From: Gnetum montanum
Taxonomy: Eukaryota; Streptophyta; Gnetopsida; Gnetales; Gnetaceae
Reading direction: 5' to 3'
NCBI GenBank assembly: GCA_015680685.1
Contig: MNCI01023815.1
Coordinates: forward strand, 386,813 to 450,812
DNA: 64,000 bases
Shown: positions 57,661-64,000 of the stretch, piece after piece
How the letters are laid out: each line of letters begins with the position of its first letter
How positions within the stretch are numbered: the stretch's first letter is position 1
The notes under the pieces: generated by a model
The model's input: the letters and a program-made list of their open reading frames with translations, nothing else
What the model was told of the DNA's origin: nothing
Databases searched by the model: none
Translations under genes and position numbers: made by a program

Positions 57661-60220
57661 AGTTAGGATTTCTATTTTTTTCATATAGGAATAATTGGTG
57701 GTTATGACATTTCTAGTATTTTGGTTCTCTTATTTTTGAGGCCACTTATTTCCATGTGTATCTATTTGCATTCATCGAGATGAACTAGGTTTGACACTTC
57801 TCTGATTTTAGATCTAATTTTCTTATTATGCATTGTGATTTAAATCTAGAATTGTTGGATACTTAAAGTTAGAGTTTTTATTAATGCTAATTTATTATGG
57901 TTTTTCATTTTTTGTTTACGTTTTTTGCATTTGAGATCTTGTAATTTCTCCCTTATGCAATTTCTATCCATTTCTATGCCAATCTTGATCCAAGATGGTA
58001 TTTTAGCCAAAAATGTTGTTGTAGCTTATTTCATATTTGAGCCTGCAGATCCTATTATGATTTTACTAAGTTTCTTAGCACCTGACATGATGTTTCTACC
58101 TAGAAATGCCACCATAGCTAATTTCAAATTTGAGACTATAGATCTAGTCTTTGTTTTTGTTACCCATGTGGCATAATGAGGATCATAATTCTAGTGATGT
58201 GTTTGGGCATTTATGATGACATTTTGTCTAGAAACATTGATTTAGCACTTTTCAAATCCCAACTTGTGGATCCTATCTTTGGTTTCTATTGGTTACATGT
58301 TGTAGCAAGAACCATAATTTTGTGACATTTCTAAGCACCTAAGATAGTGTTTCGGCTCTAAATGTTACCATCACTTTGATCAAGGTCATTATTTGCCTTG
58401 GAAATTACAATGTATTGACTAGTGTAAGTCTATGATGTGCAAATCTTTAGACTAAGTCAATTTTGTGCTTTTGTCTAATGGTTTGAGTTGATTTGGGTAG
58501 TCTCCTTTAAGATAATATCTTGATCAATTATTAGACAAGTTTGTATTTTAATGTCATTATCTTAGTAGGATTGTGATGTTGGGGTTGTTTTTTATGTCTT
58601 ATATGAGTTTTGATGTAATGATGGATTGACAATTAGCTGAGTTTTATCCATGTTCTAGAGGTCATAAATGCTTGATTGTAAGAGTGTGATTATGCGTTAT
58701 TTTCTTGACATGTCATAGTTTTCCCTCACCACTAATTCTATTGTTTGTGATGTCTTGATGATTATATGTTATGTTTTCAATTTGTGGGCTTTTAGTTGGT
58801 TGTGACTCAATTGCATTTGTTGTTTACTATTTTTAAAAGCTAGCATCAAGTTATATGACTCATTAATGATGGACATCCTAGAGTGTGATTAATCAACCTC
58901 CACTATGATGCATCATTGAGGCTCTTACTATGAACCCCACCCTACATGAAAGAGTGTGTATGATAACCTTTATGATTTTTTTGCACCTCTAGTACATTAA
59001 AGGGGATGTTGTCACACCTCTAACCCTTAGTATTCTCGGATAGTGGGTAGAAGTGCCATCACTAGGATTGATTGAGACCAATAATAAATCAATATACATG
59101 GTTTTAATGATGATTCATATATGACATTGAGTATACATGATAATTATTATCAAATCACACCTTGAGTGTGATGCATGCTAGCCTCCCTTGATTAGGTTGT
59201 TTCTACCTAGTTGGTTGGTGGTGGTGAAGAAGGTTATCTAGTATTTTTGCTTGATGCATGCTAGATGTTTCTTGATATGGTTCTCATGATTTGTGCTAGA
59301 TTTTTTCTAATCTAATTATCATGATGCATGTTAGATGTTCCATGATGAGAATCTTGTGTTGCATGTTGCATTTTCTATTATGTGATTTTCATAATACATG
59401 TTGCATGTTCTTTGATGTGGTATGCTTGGTGTTGTGTACTATCACTTCTTTGTAAATCTAAGTGTGTCCTTGCATGTGTCCATAATTCATGATCCTTATC
59501 CTCAATTAATTAAGGAAGATGATAAATGATATCACTCAATTTCTAGGAACATATATTTATGTTTCAAGTTCTTATGCTATTGGAGAAGTCAGTGGGCCTC
59601 ATGTGTGGTGGTTGCTTGACTATTATTTATGCTTTTCTAGATCTAGGAGATTTCATGTTTGATGTATCTATTACTATTATTATGACTTGGATCATAGATC
59701 ATGGATGTATAAATTATGAACTCCTATTCACTTGGACATTCTATATTGATGGACTCTAGTAGATATATTTTTTAAATAATGATTGATAAGACTAGTGATA
59801 CATTTTTCTTATTATGGTATTAAGGATATTGTTATTTTATGCATGCTTTATGTATGATGATCTTATGGATGTAATACTAGAGATATGTGTAAAATGTGAT
59901 GTGTATTAGTAGGCTTGTGATTATGCATTAGATGATGCTATTCATGCTTTTATTAGAGTAGCCTTATGAACTTTATGATCATGTGCTATGATGATATTTT
60001 TGTTCTTATTTATACTTCCATACACATTATGATATTTTTCATGATCATGCATTATTTCTTGTTGACATATATCTAGCTTTATTACATTACGTTCTCAATT
60101 CATGTTGCAACCCTTATTACTATTTTTCTTGATGATGATTTATGTGTTTCTTTGTAGTAGTGTGATGATGTTTACATATCTCATCCAGCGTTTAAATTTT
60201 TTCATGCTCCACTAGCATCA
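57661..60220. other. No gene recognised; two degenerate repeat clusters
   Basis: Cluster one (57976-58378): four diverged units about 105-130 bp apart, sharing TTTCTACCTAGAAATGCCAC-like and TCAAATTTGAG-like words. Cluster two (59245-59420): four units of about 45 bp sharing ATGATGCATGTTAGATGTTC. The ORF at 57925-58176 lies in cluster one and reads as repeat. No domain seen elsewhere. Confidence 0.5.
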
Positions 60221-60221
60221 G

Positions 60222-61043
60222 TGATGGAAAAATAAATTACTTAGTCATGTCAACATAGCTTGGGATCCATCAACACATCAGTGTGATGCAGTCTTGAACA
60301 ATGCCTATATAAATGCATGCACCAAGTGCATTTATGGTACTATTTGATAATTTCACTAGCCAAACTCTTCCAGTTTCATATAGTAGAAGTAAATATTTCT
60401 CTTTAAGTGCTTATAGCATGAATTAAATGGATTGTATGGACTTTTATTTGAGTGTATGATGTACCTAAAAACACTTGCATGGTGGCAATAAAATTTAGCT
60501 TTGTTCTATCCGTTACAGTACTTGGACTAGCTTTTTGATTTAATTTCTTACAATTTACTTTGAGTGTTCATTTATTTTTTGTACAAGTTCTTAATTATTT
60601 TATATGATTTTACTTAGTTAATTCCCATGAGTATGACTATTTTTGAGCATAAATGTATTAATAATTGGTAATCCTACTAGTGGATTACTTAGTACACCTA
60701 GTGGTGGTATACTTGGTTATCCCACCAACATTAGTGTATGTTTAGAATATGTACAATGAATCAAGAATAGGTACTCCATGCTAAGCTAAATTAGATCCAC
60801 TTTTCATACTTAGACTAGTTAGATTAATATTTTAATAATAATAAAAATACAACCATATGTCATAATCATACTTAATCATCCAACTTGAGCATCACAAGTG
60901 CAATTGGAAATACAATTATTAGCATCTTAGTACTTAGTTATCTAAGGCATCCATTTAGTCCTAAGTCCATGAAATTCAACCAAATAGTGTGTGAATGCCT
61001 ATGATTTGTATGGATGAGCATAAGGTTACTCTGTTACTCATCA
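60222..61043 (+). repeat. LTR, decayed (about 0.82 kb)
   Basis: Starts TGATGGAAAAATAAATT. TATA box GCCTATATAAATGCATGC (about 60305), TTTATTTGAGTGTATGATGTACC in R, GGTAATCCTACTAGTGGATT and GGTTATCCCACCAACATT, end GTTACTCATCA. By eye closest to LTR2 (18217-19123). The following ATTAGTATCTCAATTAC could be a ruined PBS. Confidence 0.65.
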
Positions 61044-61480
61044 ATTAGTATCTCAATTACATTTTTACATTTTTTCAATGACCATGCTTCTAAGAAGTAG
61101 AGTAACTTAATGCCTTCTTTGCCTAAGTTAGGTAGGAGGATGTTAGATAAGTTTTGCTAACAAAATTAAAGTTTCATATGCTTTTGTGCTTCATTTTATC
61201 ATATTTATAAAAGCTTAACTTTGATATTTTTCCAAGGGTAATGTCAATTTTACTATTACATCTTGAGGATTATTGGAACCCAAAACATTTTTTAACAATA
61301 TTTACCTCCAAGACATATAGTCAAATTAGAACTTTATAACTCAAAATTACCTTCCAAAATTGAATCTATAGCTTGCACTTACCAAAGTAGGGGGTAGGGA
61401 ACAACTAAGGAGAAGGGTGGTGGTGTTAGAACTAGAAGTAAGTGAAAAATAGGTAAACCCCAAGATTTATAGAAGTTTAT
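61044..61480. other. No gene recognised
   Basis: Between the LTR and a tRNA-like repeat. No coding homology seen. Confidence 0.4.
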
Positions 61481-61484
61481 AACT

Positions 61485-61605
61485 CAGTGCTACCTAGTAG
61501 AATCGAACTTGAAACATGGGGTTACCAAGCCAAGACTTGTATCACCAGGCTAACACCTCATTGTTTTAGTTACTAAATTTAGAGTCTTACCACTAGGCTA
61601 ATACA
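61485..61605 (-). repeat. tRNA-like SINE head, tandem partial copy
   Basis: The minus strand has A box TTAGCCTGGTGATACAAG (61553-61536) and B box AAGTTCGATTC (61511-61501) at tRNA-like spacing, followed by CTAGGTAGCACT. A second A box, TATTAGCCTAGTGGTAAGAC, lies at 61602-61583. Internal pol III promoter layout of a tRNA-derived SINE; the body and tail are not clear. Confidence 0.5.
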
Positions 61606-62412
61606 TCATTTTTATTTTACTACTGCTTTTGAATTTTTAATATCCTATTTTTGTAACCATAATATACCTTCATGATATCTTACTGTTAAGATTTTTTGAT
61701 GATCCCCTTAAGATCTTATTACTATAAGTATTATTTAAATATAATGTTAAGAATTGATACATTACCTTAGCTTTCAACAACAATATTGTAGTTTTTAATA
61801 AAAGCATTTATACATTAGTTTTTCATCATGGAAAAATCCTTTTAGTCATTTATTACTCATTATAACCTACTATGTTTTTTAAAGTTGTTTATTATTTAGT
61901 TGAAAACTATCATTTCTATCATTGGTCTTATCAATTAACACCTCTATTTTGTTAACATTCACCTTCATTGTTACATGTTCACAAAAATTTTCTAGTTAGT
62001 ACAACATTGCTACGAAATAATGTTGATGAAACAAAACAACTCTACTTTACTCAAGTATTTCTATAAAATTGAGAAATTTTTTTAGTTTTCTTATATCCTC
62101 ATTCAAAAATTATTTGAAAATAATTTTGACTAACATTAAGCAAGATAGGATTAGTATATGAAGAAATGTAAGGTCAAATATTTTATGTGACTAGCTATTC
62201 GAAGGTAGTGTATTTGAGTCATCATAATATGATTATAAGATTCTAATAGCTATATTACTTAGTATCTTGAACTTGCTTATAGCAAGTAGTTTATTTGTAA
62301 TTCATTTAATGCAAAATGCTAATGAGATGTAGATCAATTAGTTAGCCCATTATTAGATAAGTATTATTGAAATATGACATTACTATTTTGAGTTACACTA
62401 AAGGCACCTATA
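61606..62412. other. No gene recognised
   Basis: AT-rich, no homology visible. If 62413-62423 is a polypurine tract, this should be the 3' end of an element internal region, but no env-position ORF can be read. Confidence 0.4.
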
Positions 62413-62423
62413 AGTGGAGGATA
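62413..62423 (+). other. Polypurine tract candidate
   Basis: AGTGGAGGATA directly before TGGAACATAG, like CGTGGGGATA before TGATGAATC at 27721. Confidence 0.4.
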
Positions 62424-63390
62424 TGGAACATAGTTAAGAAGTAATAGGTTGCATGTATGTGCGTGTTCTATTTTTTATTTTTATTTTTCAAATAAGAGGA
62501 TGCCTAATGAACCATGGATTGGTTGCGTTGACTAGGCCTCGTCGATGCATGAATTGATGTGTTGACATGGCCTTTGATGAGTCGCCATTTTAGTTAACCG
62601 CAATATCGCGTATGTGATATTATGTACGTGATATCGCAGGCTGTCTCCTCATCTATAAATAAGAGGTAGACAGATATAATAAGCAATTTTTTAGTTCTTA
62701 GTTTTAGTGTTAAGTTTTAAGTAATTCTTCTCTCAACCCTTCTCTCCCAGTGTATGCCCACAGTGTGGTGATTGTAATTGTACGGCATCCTTATTCGAGT
62801 GTGACGTACTTGGACACGCACATGACCAGAAATAAAGATCGATATTACTTCATCATTGCAGCATTCACTTAGCTTAATTATTAATTTAATTGTTATTTAC
62901 TGCTTTCTTAGTTAATATCTTCTTACCCTAAACTCATGTTAAATGTGGAATGAGTACAACTTGATCACGAGCATTTAAGTGTGACTACTTGGTAACCCAG
63001 TAGCATACCTAGGATCTATGCTTGGTAATCCCAGTGGTAGTCGTGCACGAGGTCCAAGATGTTTACGGATGATTAAGGAATGGATGCTCATCGCACTTAG
63101 GCTAGTTAGATTCTCTCTTACCCTCTCTCTCTTTTTCCTTCCTAGTTTAGTTAATATTATTTACCATCATATCCAAGAGCAGTGTTAGCATAGGAACACA
63201 TCATACACCTCACTCTGGACTAAACCATACATGACAAAGCTAATACTAGTCCAGGTGGGAAGACAGCGAACTGCAACCTAAGAATAACTTTCTAGATACC
63301 ACAACTAGCCTGTCTACAGAGTTCGACCAGATCGTGCACGAAATGCTCGTATTCATATGGTTAAGTGTAGGGGTACCTCGCCACTCATCA
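62424..63390 (+). repeat. 5' LTR of the right-hand element (about 0.97 kb)
   Basis: Best preserved LTR. GGCCTCGTCGATGCATGAAT box (62539-62558), repeated GATATCGC/GTATGTGATATTATG words (62604-62640), TATA box TCTATAAATAAGAG (62650-62663), CACAGTGTGGTGATTG, CCTTATTCGAGTGTGACGTAC and AATAAAGATCGAT in R, TTGGTAACCCAGTAGCAT and GGTAATCCCAGTGGTAG in U5, end CGCCACTCATCA against the PBS. Confidence 0.78.
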
Positions 63391-63410
63391 TTGGCACCGT
63401 TTCCGGGGAC
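63391..63410 (+). other. Primer binding site, tRNA-Asp
   Basis: TTGGCACCGTTTCCGGGGAC immediately after the LTR. 63392-63409 differs at two positions from the complement of the plant tRNA-Asp 3' end. Typical of Athila-type elements. Confidence 0.78.
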
Positions 63411-63519
63411 TGTGCTAATTATCTAGATTACTTATATCATACAAGATTGTTGTATAGGAATTAACAATATATCTTTTAGGAAAAAAATAATTATAAAAAG
63501 TCACATATAAAGTCTCTCC

Positions 63520-64000
63520 TACAAGATGATAATAATGCCACACCTAGTGAGGAAATTCATTGGAGAACCAACAAATTATATGACAATGAAGATTGGAGTA
63601 CACAACCCAAGGTGGGGGTTTCTTATAAACATAAACAAAGGCAACATCATCCCAACGCACAAAAGCATAACTTACTCGATGACGATGAACCCCTACTGGC
63701 CACTACAAGCCTAGCGTAAATACAAGAGGCTGTTCGAATCTCCTGTAGGCATCATAAAGAGAGCCATCTACCTAGGCTCGATTTAAACAACTTCCCTAAT
63801 TTTTCAGGAGGCTATGACTTAGATCCAAAACAATATTTACAAGCCTTCTACAATGCATGTACATGGAACAACATTGATAAGGGTTGGCAAAAACTCAAGC
63901 TCTTTCCTATGACACTCGTTGGCCAAGCAAAAGTATGGTATAGATCANATTATTTAATAGTGCATAATATATTTCTAAGGCCATGTCCAAGGGTTCATGT
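63520..64000 (+). pseudogene. gag, 5' part, runs off the window
   Basis: The coding frame in 63520-63715 gives a Lys/His/Gln-rich segment (KHKQRQHHPNAQKHNLLDDD) ending DDDEPLLA, matching the linker of the first gag. After a stop and frame change it resumes at 63765 with LPRLDLNNFPNFSGGYDLDP and continues YNACTWNNIDKGWQKLKLFP and LVGQAKVWY (to about 63945), the capsid core. It starts about 130 bases after the PBS. An N at 63948 and a TAG near 63959 follow. The overlapping ORF at 63526-63714 is a shadow in another frame. Confidence 0.72.

Overview
This is plant nuclear DNA made almost entirely of old, decayed Ty3/gypsy LTR retrotransposons. The clues are the Ty3/gypsy protein domains, tRNA-Asp-type primer binding sites, LTRs of about 0.7-1.0 kb, GT-AG introns, AT-rich composition and coding remnants riddled with in-frame TAG/TGA stops (the expected product of methyl-C decay at CAG/TGG codons). 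A large-genome vascular plant is likely, possibly a gymnosperm, but nothing here fixes the species. No intact host gene, rRNA or CRISPR array is present. Most coding entries are pseudogenes located by motif.

Layout. 1-5049: minus-strand Athila-like element (RT and PR fragments, gag, PBS, LTR), with a long inverted repeat next to a gap. 5060-7720: minus-strand env-position ORF with its own leader module. 9100-14520: a fuller minus-strand IN, RNase H, RT, PR and gag set. 14540-16985: a GC-richer island containing a gap, a small promoter-plus-ORF candidate and a piece of plastid-type trnN. 17000-19123: foreign RT scrap, gag N-terminus, PBS and LTR. 19220-24010: plus-strand remnant (gag, PR, RT) whose RNase H-IN block lies inverted. 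24045-28085: second env-position ORF with a TATA box and a 5' intron, then a truncated LTR.

28197-43960: the best preserved element, minus strand and Tat-like, with LTR, gag, PR, RT, RNase H, a second archaeal-type RNase H and IN. Between PR and RT it carries a plus-strand (antisense) multi-exon gene with its own TATA box, bracketed by related tandem arrays; a third array follows IN. 44080-51800: plus-strand element with domain order gag, PR, RNase H, RT, IN, followed by a 67-bp minisatellite. 54485-57660: third env-position ORF with 5' intron and LTR. 60222-64000: two LTRs, a tRNA-like SINE head, and the PBS and gag of an element running off the window.

Two themes stand out. First, the env-position ORF occurs three times, each just upstream of an LTR; two copies keep a donor/acceptor pair defining a 311-351 nt intron that ends immediately before the ATG. 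Second, the Tat-like element holds an antisense gene whose predicted introns keep reading phase, which argues that it once encoded protein.
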